Below are positions 1 through 10,444 of a stretch of 64,000 nucleotides of DNA, one piece after another; the stretch's first letter is position 1, and every line of letters begins with the position of its first letter. Source of the DNA: Kitasatospora setae KM-6054. GTDB taxonomy: Bacteria; Actinomycetota; Actinomycetes; Streptomycetales; Streptomycetaceae. Where the stretch lies: NCBI RefSeq assembly GCF_000269985.1, contig NC_016109.1, positions 930,001 through 994,000 on the forward strand, written 5' to 3'. The position numbers were made by a program, and so were the translations under genes. The notes under the pieces are model-generated. The model did no database searches and had not been told where the DNA came from. It saw only the letters and a program-made list of their open reading frames with translations.

Positions 1-1763
<1,763 letters not shown>

Positions 1764-1818
1764 GTCGCGGGCTCCTGTCGTTGTCTGGTCGTCCGGGGTG
1801 GTGGGCGGGGCCGGCCGG

Positions 1819-2124
1819 TCAGCCGTAGACGATCCGCCGCAGCTGCCGGGCGGACAGCCGCGGGGCGGCCACCCGGCGGGCGGCCAGCTCGCCGTCGAGG
1901 CGGGCGAAGATCCGGTCGTTGGTCAGGCCCCTGGCCTGCAGCTCGCCGTGGCGGCGGCGGACGTACTCCTCGGTGGTCTCCGCGAAGTACGCCAGCACCT
2001 CCGCCAGGACCCGCGCCGCGTCCGGTGGGGCCAGGGCCGTGGTCCTGGCGAGGTGGGCGAGCAGGTCCTCATGAGGGTGCGGTGAGGCAGGCACGGATCG
2101 GGAGCCTAGGCGTGGAGTGTCCAT
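1819..2124 (-). CDS. Small hypothetical protein upstream of glmS
   Basis: A 101-residue, mostly helical, Arg-rich soluble protein ending RLSARQLRRIVYG. I recognise no domain. The frame stays open upstream to 2253, but the ATG at 2124 (MDTPRLGSRS) is preferred because the extra 43 residues are Pro/Arg-rich and look like out-of-frame coding. No signal peptide or membrane segment is visible. It is 55 bp upstream of glmS on the same strand and could be co-transcribed with it; a role in amino-sugar metabolism is only a guess from position. Confidence 0.6.
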   Translation of the reverse strand: MDTPRLGSRSVPASPHPHEDLLAHLARTTALAPPDAARVLAEVLAYFAETTEEYVRRRHGELQARGLTNDRIFARLDGELAARRVAAPRLSARQLRRIVYG

Positions 2125-2415
2125 TTGCCAAAGATCCTGCCCGATTTCGGGCAGGCCCGCCCGTTCCGGCCGCCGCCGGAGCGCCCGGTGCGACCTTTCG
2201 GGGGCCCGCGGCGTCCTCATGGACGGCGGTCGAACACCGGGGTGCGGACGCACCTATGATGTGGGGCCGTCGTTGGAAGACGGTGTGCGGACGGTGTTCG
2301 GGTGATCGTTCCGGGCCCGTGACCCCGTCGGCGGTGTCCATGTCCGGGTTTCCGGCGGTCACCCCGCAGGATGGGCCGCGTACTGTCCGTGTCGATCTCA
2401 GGGGGAACGTCCGTC

Positions 2416-3537
2416 ATGCAACCGCGTCTGTTCGCCGTCGTCACCGCCGTCCTGCTGGCCGTGCTCGGCCTCGGGTCGGTCCTGGTGACCGACTGGACGC
2501 CGAAGTCCGCGAGCGCGGCCACCGCGCCGACCGCCGGGGCCCAGCGCCCCGGCGCCGTGCCCGCGACCAGCGGCGCGCCGGCCGCGTCACCGTCGCCCAC
2601 CGGCGACCCGGCGGTGTGGACCCGTTCGACGCTGCGCAACAAGCTGATGGCGGAGATGGACTCCACCGACCCCGGGGTCGCCCTCGCCGACCTCGACAAG
2701 ATCTCCAAGGACAAGCCGTACACCGTGCGGTTCTGCCACCCGATCGCGCACGAGCTCGGGCACGCCGCGGTGCAGCGCTACCACCAGGACTTCCAGAAGG
2801 TGATCTCCTTCCCGCACGAGACCTGCGCGGCGGGCTACCTGCACGGCGCGGTCGAGGAGATGCTGGCCAACTCCAAGGACCCGCAGCACGACATCCTCAC
2901 CCTGTGCGCGCCGTCCAACACCGGCCCGTGCATCCACGGCGTCGGCCACGGCATCATGTTCGTCACCAAGCAGGACATCCCGGCGGCCCGCGCCCTGTGC
3001 GACAAGTTCCCCAGCCAGAACCGCAGGATCACCTGCTCCGAGGGCGTCTTCATGCAGCTGTTCGCGCCCGACGAGGAGGACGAGAAGGCCAAGGCCAACC
3101 TCCCCGCCGACAAGCTGGCCGCCGAGCCGCTCTACCCCTGCCCCGAGCAGCCCGCGCTCTACCAGTCGGCCTGCTTCTTCTACGCGCCGACCTTCTTCCT
3201 CTCCTCGCACGACTACGCCAACCACCCCGAGGCGTTCTCCCAGGCCCTCCAGTGGTGCCTGAACGCGCAGGCCAGCGGCGGCGCCAACGACTGCTCGCGC
3301 GGCGTCGGCTCGCGCACCATGAAGTACAACCTGGACCGCGAGGACTGGGCCGCCGACCAGTGCGCCACCGCCAAGGACGGCTGGCAGCGCAAGGCGTGCG
3401 CGCAGGGCCTGGTCAGCTACTACACGGTCAACTACACCGACGCGGGCGCGGCCGGCCGGCTCTGCGCCAAGATCACCAACAAGGAGATCCAGGGCTACTG
3501 CCGCTCGGCCGGCGGCCTCTCCAGCACCCTGGACTGA
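2416..3537 (+). CDS. Secreted Cys/His-rich protein with HELGH motif
   Basis: A 373-residue exported protein. Residues 1-34 form a signal peptide or anchor (hydrophobic core at 6-24), followed by a Pro/Ala/Ser linker to about residue 65. The mature part carries HPIAHELGH (His108, His112, Glu113, His116), GYLHGAVEEM (His143) and CIHGVGHG (Cys172, His174, His178), with more than ten Cys residues that could form disulfides outside the cell. HELGH has the HExxH pattern of zinc metallopeptidases, but I do not recognise a known peptidase family, so metal binding is inferred. The ATG at 2416 is chosen over upstream in-frame codons because it starts the signal peptide and follows GGGGGAACG. Confidence 0.75.
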   Translation: MQPRLFAVVTAVLLAVLGLGSVLVTDWTPKSASAATAPTAGAQRPGAVPATSGAPAASPSPTGDPAVWTRSTLRNKLMAEMDSTDPGVALADLDKISKDKPYTVRFCHPIAHELGHAAVQRYHQDFQKVISFPHETCAAGYLHGAVEEMLANSKDPQHDILTLCAPSNTGPCIHGVGHGIMFVTKQDIPAARALCDKFPSQNRRITCSEGVFMQLFAPDEEDEKAKANLPADKLAAEPLYPCPEQPALYQSACFFYAPTFFLSSHDYANHPEAFSQALQWCLNAQASGGANDCSRGVGSRTMKYNLDREDWAADQCATAKDGWQRKACAQGLVSYYTVNYTDAGAAGRLCAKITNKEIQGYCRSAGGLSSTLD

Positions 3538-3544
3538 CCCTTTC

Positions 3545-3579
3545 CGCAGGTGGGCGCCGCCGGGCAGCGCCCACCTGCG
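3545..3579 (+). terminator. Perfect 13-bp hairpin between secreted protein and decarboxylase
   Basis: CGCAGGTGGGCGC (3545-3557) is exactly complementary to 3567-3579, with a 9-nt loop. It begins 7 bases after the upstream stop codon, as Streptomyces terminators without a T-run often do. It also ends 6 bases before the decarboxylase ATG, so it could instead shape that gene's 5' end. Confidence 0.7.
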
Positions 3580-3585
3580 CATACC

Positions 3586-5034
3586 ATGCCCGGTGTGAAC
3601 GACGACTTCCGCGGGGCCGCACGGGCGGCCGCAGACCTGGTGGCCGACTACCTCGACGCGCTGCCCGACCGCCCGGTCTGGCAGCCGATGGACCCGGCGG
3701 AGCGGGCCGCGCTGCTCGACCTGCCGCTGCCCGAGCACGGCGCCCCGCTGGCCGAGCTGCTGGCGGACGTCGAGCGGCGGATCATGCCGCACCCGATGGG
3801 CAACGGGAACCCGCGCTTCTTCGGCTGGGTCAACTCCGCCCCGCAGCCCGCCGGGGTGCTGGCCACGCTGGCGGCGAGCGCGATGAACCCCAGCTCGGCC
3901 GGCGGCGACCACGCCGACGTCCACCTGGAGCGCGCCGTGGTCCGCTGGATCGCCGAACTGGTCGGCTTCCCGCACCCGGCCGGCGGCGGCCTCCTCACCT
4001 CCGGCACCTCGATGGCCACCATCGTCTGCCTGGCCGCCGCCCGGAACCGGGCCGCCCGCCGGGCCGGGTGGGACGTCCGGGAGGACGGCCTGGCCGGGAT
4101 GCCCCCGCTGGTCGGCTACGTCACCGGCGAGGCGCACAGCTGCGTCCGCAAGGCCGCCGAACTGCTCGGCCTCGGCTCCCGGAACCTGCGCACCGTCGCC
4201 TCCGACGCCGACGGCCACCTCGTCCTGGACGCCCTGGCGGCCGCGGTCGCCGAGGACCGGGCGGCCGGCCGGCTGCCGTTCCTGGTGGTCGCCTCGGCCG
4301 GCACCGTCGGCACCGGCGCCGTCGACCCGTTCGAGCCGGTCGCCGACCTGGCCGAGCGCGAGGGCCTGTGGTTCCACGTCGACGGCGCGTACGGCGCGTT
4401 CGGCGTCCTGGACGAGGCGATCGCGCACCGCTACGCCGGGATGGACCGGGCCGACTCGCTCGCCCTCGACCCGCACAAGTGGCTGGGCGTGCCGGTCGAC
4501 TGCGGCTGCGCGCTGGTCCGCGACGCCGACGAGCTGCGCGGCACCTTCAGCCTCGTCCCGTCCTACCTGCGCGACGACGCGGCCGGCGACCTCGGCTGGT
4601 TCTCCGAGTACGGCACCGAGCAGACCCGCCCGTTCCGCTCGCTGAAGGTCTGGGCGTCCATCGCCCACCGCGGCCGCTCCGGCGTCGCCCGGGACATCGC
4701 GCACTGCACCGCCCAGGCCCGGCAGCTCGGCGAATGGATCGAGCGGGACGCGGAGTTGGAGCTGGTCGCCCCGGTCGAGACCTCCATCGTCGCCTTCCGC
4801 CACCGCCCCGCCGGACTCGACGAGGCCGGCCTGCAGCAGCTCAACTCGCTGCTCCCGGTGGCCCTCCAGCGGCGCGGGCGGGTCTTCGTCACCGGCGCCG
4901 TGTACCGGGGCCGCGAGATGCTCCGGGCCTGCCTGCTGAACTCCGCCACCACCGAGGCCGACCTGCGGCTGCTGCTCGACGAGGTCAAGTCGGCCGGCGC
5001 GGAACTCCTGGACCGGTGCCGTACGTCCAACTGA
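3586..5034 (+). CDS. PLP-dependent group II amino-acid decarboxylase
   Basis: A 482-residue cytoplasmic member of the aromatic-L-amino-acid/diaminobutyrate/glutamate decarboxylase fold. It removes CO2 from an amino acid using pyridoxal phosphate. Visible landmarks are HPMGNGNPRFFGW near the N-terminus, GGGLLTSGTSMATI (cofactor phosphate region), FHVDGAYGAF (the Asp that contacts the pyridine nitrogen) and LDPHKWLGVP, whose Lys (about residue 298) forms the Schiff base. Length and motif order are normal. The substrate cannot be read from the sequence. The ATG at 3586 is preferred; a GTG at 3595 is the alternative. It lies between two hairpins and is probably monocistronic. Confidence 0.9.
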   Translation: MPGVNDDFRGAARAAADLVADYLDALPDRPVWQPMDPAERAALLDLPLPEHGAPLAELLADVERRIMPHPMGNGNPRFFGWVNSAPQPAGVLATLAASAMNPSSAGGDHADVHLERAVVRWIAELVGFPHPAGGGLLTSGTSMATIVCLAAARNRAARRAGWDVREDGLAGMPPLVGYVTGEAHSCVRKAAELLGLGSRNLRTVASDADGHLVLDALAAAVAEDRAAGRLPFLVVASAGTVGTGAVDPFEPVADLAEREGLWFHVDGAYGAFGVLDEAIAHRYAGMDRADSLALDPHKWLGVPVDCGCALVRDADELRGTFSLVPSYLRDDAAGDLGWFSEYGTEQTRPFRSLKVWASIAHRGRSGVARDIAHCTAQARQLGEWIERDAELELVAPVETSIVAFRHRPAGLDEAGLQQLNSLLPVALQRRGRVFVTGAVYRGREMLRACLLNSATTEADLRLLLDEVKSAGAELLDRCRTSN

Positions 5035-5140
5035 TCGCGGGCCCGGATCAGCGCCGATCCGAAGGTGACCCGCGGAGACATTAACCGTCAGGTCACGGGG
5101 GATTCGTGATCGTGAAACAGCGGAGCGCCACCATGCAGGC

Positions 5141-6511
5141 ATGGACAACATGGCGTACACCCACGACAGAGTCATCGACGAGCGGCGGGCCCGGCGCGGC
5201 GGCCGGGGGCACCGCTGGCGCAAGGAGACGGTCGAGCTCGCGGCGGTCTTCGCCGCCGTCGCGGCCGCCGACCTGGTCGCCAACATCGTCGTGCACGGCC
5301 ACGACGGACCGGTGCTGCTGGTCGCCTCGGCCGCCGCGATGCTCGCCACCGCGCTGTTCCGCGGCTGGCTCGCCCACCGGCACCCGCACGGACCGCCCGG
5401 CCCCGCCGCGCCGCCGGGCGGTGCGGCGGTGACCCCCGCCGACGAGGAGCCCACCGCCCTGTGGCGGCTGCGCACCAGCGTCTCGGACGCCCCGGGCAGC
5501 CTGGCCCGGGTGTGCGCGGCCCTGGCCGAGCTGCGGGTCAACATCGTCTCCATGCAGGCGCACCCGCTGCCGGACCACACCGTCGACGAGTTCATCGTCC
5601 GCGCCCCCGGGGCGCTCTCCCGCACCGAGCTGGCCGCGGCCGTCGCGGCCGGCGGCGGCTGGGACATCTGGACCGACCGGGCCGACGCCCACGAACTCGT
5701 CGACGTCCCCCGCCAGGTCCTCGCCCTGGCCACCCGCACCGCGCTGGACGCCGCCGAGCTCCCGGTCGCGCTGCGCCAGCTGTTCGGACGGGCCGCCATC
5801 CGGCAGTACCCCGGCCGCGGCGACAGCACCCCCGCCGGGGTGGAAGGACACCTGATGCGACTGCCCCTCCCGGGCGGCGACCTGCTCGAACTCTCCCGCC
5901 CGCACCTCCCGTTCACGCCCACCGAGTTCGCCCGCGCCCGCGCCCTGGTCGAGCTGGACACCGTCCTCGGCCCGCGCGTGCCCGCCGTCGCCGCCCGGAT
6001 CGGCCACCCGGACGGCGCCGAGCTCACCGTCCGCCGCGCCACCCCCGAGGACAAGCCCGCCGCGCTGGCCATGCACGCCCGCTGCTCCGCGGAGTCGCTG
6101 CGCCGCCGCTACCACGGCCCGGTCAAGGACGCCGACCGCTACCTCGACCACCTGCTCGACCCCCGGCACGGCCAGACCCTCGCCGTGGAGACCGCGCACG
6201 GCCGGCTGGTCGCGCTGGCCCACCTGATGTGGGACGACGAGGGCGCCGAGATCGCCCTGCTGGTCGAGGACGCCTGGCAGCGCCGCGGCCTGGGCGTCGA
6301 CCTGGTCCGCCGGATGGCCGCGCTGGCCCTGGAGGCCGGCGTCCGCACCGTCTACGCCGTCACCACCGCCGCCAACACCGGCCTGATCTCCACCATGCGC
6401 CGGCTCTCCGCCCCGCTCGACTACCAGGTCGAGGACGGCACCCTGGTCATCACCGCCCACCTGGCCGAAGCCACCGAGAAGCTGCCCACCCCCTGGCCGA
6501 CCACCCGCTGA
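5141..6511 (+). CDS. Membrane-anchored ACT-GNAT acetyltransferase
   Basis: A 456-residue three-part protein. Residues about 31-75 form two hydrophobic helices separated by VHGHDGP, giving a membrane hairpin after a basic N-terminus. Residues about 108-175 form an ACT-like ligand-binding domain (LWRLRTSVSDAPGSLARVCAALAE). Residues about 300-425 form a GNAT acetyl-CoA domain (VEDAWQRRGLGVDLVRRM is the pyrophosphate-binding turn). Actinobacterial ACT-GNAT enzymes are known as amino-acid-regulated protein lysine acetyltransferases; that role is inferred here from domain order. The membrane hairpin is the unusual addition. Start is ATG 5141 or the in-frame ATG 5150. A strong terminator follows at 6534. 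Confidence 0.85.
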   Translation: MDNMAYTHDRVIDERRARRGGRGHRWRKETVELAAVFAAVAAADLVANIVVHGHDGPVLLVASAAAMLATALFRGWLAHRHPHGPPGPAAPPGGAAVTPADEEPTALWRLRTSVSDAPGSLARVCAALAELRVNIVSMQAHPLPDHTVDEFIVRAPGALSRTELAAAVAAGGGWDIWTDRADAHELVDVPRQVLALATRTALDAAELPVALRQLFGRAAIRQYPGRGDSTPAGVEGHLMRLPLPGGDLLELSRPHLPFTPTEFARARALVELDTVLGPRVPAVAARIGHPDGAELTVRRATPEDKPAALAMHARCSAESLRRRYHGPVKDADRYLDHLLDPRHGQTLAVETAHGRLVALAHLMWDDEGAEIALLVEDAWQRRGLGVDLVRRMAALALEAGVRTVYAVTTAANTGLISTMRRLSAPLDYQVEDGTLVITAHLAEATEKLPTPWPTTR

Positions 6512-6533
6512 GGAAGGACCCGACCCGCGTTCC

Positions 6534-6559
6534 GGCGCCCGCCGTCCCCGGCGGGCGCC
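6534..6559 (+). terminator. Intrinsic terminator after ACT-GNAT gene
   Basis: A perfect 10-bp GC stem (GGCGCCCGCC, 6534-6543, with 6550-6559) and a 6-nt loop, 22 bp after the stop codon, followed by the moderately T-rich TTGTCGTTGCT. Confidence 0.85.
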
Positions 6560-6570
6560 TTGTCGTTGCT

Positions 6571-6612
6571 CCGCCCGTTCCTCCGCTCGTTCCTCCGCCC
6601 GTTCCTCCGCCC
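6571..6612 (+). repeat. 12-bp tandem repeat, three and a half copies
   Basis: CCGCCCGTTCCT repeats at 6571, 6583 (one change) and 6595, with a partial copy from 6607. It lies between the terminator and murT. No protein-coding role is evident. Confidence 0.85.
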
Positions 6613-6748
6613 GGGGCGGGGGCTCGCGGCGCAGCTTGTCGCCCCTGCTCAAGTGTGCGGGCGGGAGTCGGTAGGCTGAGCCCGTCCCCGCCGCCCGTGG
6701 GTCGTCGAACGGCCCGGGCGGTGCCGCAGCAAGGAGGAACCCCTGAGC

Positions 6749-8005
6749 ATGCCAGGCACCGATTCGGAAGCCCCGCGCGACGCCTCGCTGCCCGCTCGCG
6801 CGAAGATCGCCGTGACGGCGGGCAAGATGGCCGCCGCGCTGTCCCAGAAGGCGGGCCGCGGCAGTGGCTCGGTGATCGGCGGCAAGGTCGCGCTCAAGCT
6901 CGACCCGGACCTGCTGGCGACCCTCACCGAGCACCTGGACGTGGTCCTGGTCAGCGCCACCAACGGCAAGACCACCACCACCCGGCTGATCGCGGAGGCG
7001 CTGCGGGCGGCCGGCCCGGTGGTCTCCAACGCCCTGGGCGCGAACATGCCCGCCGGCATCACCGGCGCGCTGGCCGGCGGCACCGGCGCCCGGTTCGGCG
7101 TCATCGAGGTGGACGAGAAGTACCTGCCGATGGTCGCCCGGGACACCCGGCCGAAGGCCATAGCGCTGCTGAACCTCTCCCGCGACCAGCTGGACCGCGC
7201 GGCGGAGACCCGGATGATGGCCGAGAAGTGGCGCGAGGGCCTCAGGGACACCGAAGCGGTGATCATCGCCAACGCGGACGACCCGCTGGTGACCTGGGCC
7301 GCCTCCTCCTGCAAGAAGGTGGTCTGGGTGGCCGCCGGGCAGGCGTGGAAGGAGGACGCCTGGTCGTGCCCGTCCTGCGGCGGCGTGATGCAGCGCCCGG
7401 GCGACGACTGGTTCTGCGGCGAGTGCGGCTTCCGCCGCCCGAACCCGCACTGGGCCCTCCAGGGCACCCACGTGATCGACCCGCACCGCGGCGCCTGGCC
7501 GATCCAGCTCCAGCTGCCCGGCCGCGCCAACCTGGCGAACGCCACCAGCTCGGCCGCCGTCGCCGCGGTCTTCGGGGTCGCCCCGCAGGTCGCGCTGCAG
7601 CGGATGCAGTCGGTGGCGGCGGTGGCCGGCCGCTACGACGTGGTGCAGTACCGCGGCCGGGACATCCGGCTGCTGCTGGCCAAGAACCCGGCCGGCTGGC
7701 TGGAGACCTTCTCGCTGATCGACGGCCCGCCCGCCCCGGTGATCCTCTCGGTGAACGCGATGGACGCCGACGGCACCGACACCTCCTGGCTGTGGGACGT
7801 CGACTACGAGCGCCTCGCCGGGCACCCGATCTTCGTGATGGGCCAGCGCAAGCTCGACCTGGCGGTCCGCCTGGAGGTCGCCAACCTCCAGTTCCAGGTC
7901 GTCGACTCGCTCGCCCAGGCGGTCGACGCCGCCCCCGGCGGCCGGATCGAGGCCATCGCCAACTACACCGCCTTCCAGCAGCTGCGCAAGGCCGTGGTGG
8001 CCTGA
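6749..8005 (+). CDS. murT: Lipid II isoglutaminyl synthase, Mur ligase subunit MurT
   Basis: MurT activates the D-Glu alpha-carboxylate of lipid II with ATP. With GatD as ammonia source it forms D-isoglutamine in peptidoglycan, at the inner face of the membrane. The 418-residue protein has the Mur-ligase P-loop SATNGKTTTT (69-78), a Cys4 zinc ribbon typical of MurT (Cys207, 210, 223, 226) and the C-terminal MurT domain with an LWDVDYERL segment. AAGGAGGA at 6731 supports the ATG at 6749. TAGGCT at 6673 resembles a -10 element. Its stop overlaps the gatD ATG (TGATG), so the two are translationally coupled. Confidence 0.96.
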   Translation: MPGTDSEAPRDASLPARAKIAVTAGKMAAALSQKAGRGSGSVIGGKVALKLDPDLLATLTEHLDVVLVSATNGKTTTTRLIAEALRAAGPVVSNALGANMPAGITGALAGGTGARFGVIEVDEKYLPMVARDTRPKAIALLNLSRDQLDRAAETRMMAEKWREGLRDTEAVIIANADDPLVTWAASSCKKVVWVAAGQAWKEDAWSCPSCGGVMQRPGDDWFCGECGFRRPNPHWALQGTHVIDPHRGAWPIQLQLPGRANLANATSSAAVAAVFGVAPQVALQRMQSVAAVAGRYDVVQYRGRDIRLLLAKNPAGWLETFSLIDGPPAPVILSVNAMDADGTDTSWLWDVDYERLAGHPIFVMGQRKLDLAVRLEVANLQFQVVDSLAQAVDAAPGGRIEAIANYTAFQQLRKAVVA

Positions 8006-9015
8006 TGAGCGACCAGTACTACGGGCAGCAGCCGCAGTTCGGCGACCAGGGCCAGGGGCCGGGGCAGGGCGGCTACGGCCAGCAGCCGCAGTACGACCAG
8101 TACGGGCAGCCGTCGCAGCAGCCCCAGCCCCAGCAGTACGGGCAGCCGCAGCAGCAGCAGTACGGCCAGTACGAGCAGCCACAGCCGCAGCAGCCGGCGT
8201 ACGGCGAACCGCAGCAGCACCAGCAGCAGTACGGCGGGGAGGCCGCGCAGCCGCCCGCGCCCCAGCAGCAGTTCGGGAGGTCTTCGAGGATGAGCGAGAG
8301 CAGCCTGCGGGTGGTCTGGGTGTACCCGGACCTGCTGTCGACGTACGGCGACCGGGGCAACGCGCTGGTGGTGGAGCGGCGGGCGCAGCAGCGCGGCCTC
8401 GGGGTGCAGCGGATCGACGTGCGCTCCGACCAGTCGGTGCCGACCAGCGGGGACATCTACCTGATCGGCGGCGGCGAGGACCGCCCGCAGCGGCTGGCGG
8501 CGGAGCGGCTGCGCAACGACGGCGGGCTGGTCCGGGCGGCCGAGAACGGCGCGATCATCTTCTCGGTCTGCGCGGGCTTCCAGATCCTGGGCCACGAGTT
8601 CGTCAACGACCTGGGCGAGCGCGAGGCGGGCCTGGGCCTGTTGGACGTGTGGACCGTCCGGGGCGAGGGCGCGCGCTGCGTCGGCGACGTGCTGGCGGAC
8701 GTCAACCCGCAGCTCAACCTGCCGCAGCTGACCGGTTTCGAGAACCACCAGGGCGTCACGCACCTGGGCGAGGGCGTCAGCCCGTTCGCCACCGTGCAGG
8801 TCGGCCGGGGCAACGGCACCGGCGACGGCACCGAGGGCGCCTGGCGCGACACGGTGTTCGGCACCTACCTGCACGGCCCGGTGATGGCCCGCAACCCCGC
8901 CGTCGCCGACATGCTGATCAAGCTGGCGCTGGACGTGAACGCGCTCCCGCCGGCCGACACCACCTGGTACGACGCGCTGCGCGCGGAGCGGATCGCCGCG
9001 GCCCGCCCGGCGTAG
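8005..9015 (+). CDS. gatD: GatD, glutamine amidotransferase subunit of lipid II amidation, with Gln/Gly/Tyr-rich N-terminal extension
   Basis: GatD is the class I-type glutaminase that feeds ammonia to MurT. From the internal Met encoded at 8290 (MSESSLRVVW) the protein has normal GatD length, with the nucleophile in FSVCAGFQILG at Cys94 counted from that Met, the position known for S. aureus GatD, and the catalytic His in GTYLHGP. The open frame starts 95 codons earlier at ATG 8005, overlapping the murT stop. That segment is a low-complexity prion-like stretch of Gln, Gly, Tyr and Pro (YGQQPQ, QQYGQ, QQQQYG). A good ribosome site GGGAGG (8276-8281) precedes 8290, so long and short forms are both possible. 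Confidence 0.92.
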   Translation: MSDQYYGQQPQFGDQGQGPGQGGYGQQPQYDQYGQPSQQPQPQQYGQPQQQQYGQYEQPQPQQPAYGEPQQHQQQYGGEAAQPPAPQQQFGRSSRMSESSLRVVWVYPDLLSTYGDRGNALVVERRAQQRGLGVQRIDVRSDQSVPTSGDIYLIGGGEDRPQRLAAERLRNDGGLVRAAENGAIIFSVCAGFQILGHEFVNDLGEREAGLGLLDVWTVRGEGARCVGDVLADVNPQLNLPQLTGFENHQGVTHLGEGVSPFATVQVGRGNGTGDGTEGAWRDTVFGTYLHGPVMARNPAVADMLIKLALDVNALPPADTTWYDALRAERIAAARPA

Positions 9016-9095
9016 CCGGAGCCCCGGGGGCCCGTGGCGGTCCCCGGATTCCTCGACACGCGTTCATCGGCGCGTCATCCGAGGTCACGACGGTG

Positions 9096-9124
9096 GACGG
9101 CTGACCGCCATGTGGTCAGCCGTC
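9096..9124 (+). terminator. Terminator hairpin after gatD; rest of 9016-9350 has no gene
   Basis: A perfect 11-bp stem, GACGGCTGACC (9096-9106) with 9114-9124, and a 7-nt loop, 80 bases after the gatD stop. The rest of this 335-base gap shows no supported ORF or RNA. It must hold the pfkA promoter, but no convincing -35/-10 pair is visible. Confidence 0.75.
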
Positions 9125-9350
9125 CCGTCGCGGGACAACTTCATAGGAGAATAGGAGAGCCCGGGCGCAACACCCTCCTCGGCGGTCGGGCCGCAGTTAC
9201 GCGTGGTGCGTCGAGGACGCCGCCCCCGCGTCGGTTTCGGCCCGGCCGGACGCAGGAACCGTATGCTGTGCAGCAGGTCAGTTTCGGGCTTTATGTCCGA
9301 TTCACACCCACCAGTCCGGCCGTCCGATCTGCTCGGGAGTTGGCAAAGCA

Positions 9351-10376
9351 ATGCGTATTGGTGTCCTGACCAGCGGCGGTGACTGCCCCGGCCTGAACGC
9401 CGTCATCCGTTCCGTGGTCCACCGGGGGGTGGTCGACCACGGCGACGAGATCATCGGCTTCGAGGACGGTTGGCGCGGTCTCCTGGAGGGCGTGCACCGT
9501 CCGCTGACGCTCGACTCGGTGAGCGGCATCCTCGCCCAGGGCGGCACGATCCTGGGCTCCTCGCGGGTCCAGCCCAGCCACCTGCGCGACGGCGTGGAGC
9601 GCGCCAAGCAGCACTGCGCGGACCTCGGCATCGACGCGGTCATCCCGATCGGCGGCGAGGGCACCCTGAAGGCCGCGAAGCTGATGAGCGACGCGGGCCT
9701 GCCGGTGGTCGGCGTGCCGAAGACCATCGACAACGACATCGCCTGCACCGACGTCACCTTCGGCTTCGACACCGCCGTCTCGGTGGCCACCGAGGCGCTG
9801 GACCGGCTGAAGACCACCGCCGAGTCGCACCAGCGGGTGATGGTCGTCGAGGTGATGGGCCGGCACACCGGCTGGATCGCGCTCAACGCGGGCATGGCGG
9901 CCGGTGCGCACGCCATCATCGTGCCGGAGCGGCCGTTCCACATCGACAAGCTGACCGAGGTCGTGCGCGAGCGCTTCGACCGGCAGAAGAAGTTCGCGAT
10001 CGTGGTCTGCGCCGAGGGCGCGAAGCCCGAGCCCGGCACCATGCCGTGGGAGGAGGGCACCAAGGACATGTACGGCCACGAGCGTTTCACCGGCATCGCC
10101 ACCCAGCTCTCCCGCGAGCTGGAGCACCGCCTCGGCAAGGAGGCCCGCCCGGTCATCCTCGGCCACACCCAGCGCGGCGGCACCCCGACCGCGTACGACC
10201 GCGTCCTGGCCACCCGCTTCGGCTGGCACGCGGTGGAGGCCGCCCACAAGGGCGCCTTCGGGCACATCACGGCGCTGCAGGGCACCGAGATCAAGCTGGT
10301 CCCGCTCGGCGAGGCCGTGGCCGAGCTGAAGACCGTTCCGGCGGAGCGCTACAAGGAGGCCGAGACCGTCATCTGA
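9351..10376 (+). CDS. pfkA: 6-phosphofructokinase
   Basis: PfkA phosphorylates fructose-6-phosphate to the 1,6-bisphosphate in glycolysis. The 341-residue protein has TSGGDCPGLN (7-16) for the nucleotide, GGEGT (101-105) and PKTIDND (123-129) with the catalytic Asp, MGRHTG for substrate binding and GHTQRGG near the end. The Gly at the ATP/PPi-discriminating position in GGEGT fits an ATP enzyme, while the following Lys in PKTIDND is shared with PPi-type and actinomycete group III enzymes. ATP use is therefore likely but inferred. Start is ATG 9351, after a weak GGGAG. It appears monocistronic. Confidence 0.96.
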   Translation: MRIGVLTSGGDCPGLNAVIRSVVHRGVVDHGDEIIGFEDGWRGLLEGVHRPLTLDSVSGILAQGGTILGSSRVQPSHLRDGVERAKQHCADLGIDAVIPIGGEGTLKAAKLMSDAGLPVVGVPKTIDNDIACTDVTFGFDTAVSVATEALDRLKTTAESHQRVMVVEVMGRHTGWIALNAGMAAGAHAIIVPERPFHIDKLTEVVRERFDRQKKFAIVVCAEGAKPEPGTMPWEEGTKDMYGHERFTGIATQLSRELEHRLGKEARPVILGHTQRGGTPTAYDRVLATRFGWHAVEAAHKGAFGHITALQGTEIKLVPLGEAVAELKTVPAERYKEAETVI

Positions 10377-10408
10377 CGGGCGCGGTCGGCCGAGCGGTCG
10401 CAGTGGCC

Positions 10409-10424
10409 GCAGTGGCCGCACTGC
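10409..10424 (+). terminator. Hairpin downstream of pfkA
   Basis: GCAGTG-GCCG-CACTGC, 33 bases after the pfkA stop, within a run of CGCAGTGGC-like short repeats (10396-10440). It is a short stem without a T-run, so a weak terminator at best. Confidence 0.5.
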
Positions 10425-10444
10425 TTGCAGCGGTCGCAGTGAAT

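Noticed and set aside
2587..6072. A very long minus-strand open frame (over 1100 codons) opposite the secreted protein, decarboxylase and ACT-GNAT genes
   Set aside because: It is antisense to well-supported genes, Arg/Ser/Gly-rich without domains, and explained by GC-rich third positions. The same applies to the 1692-codon plus-strand frame starting at 6 and to other long shadows.
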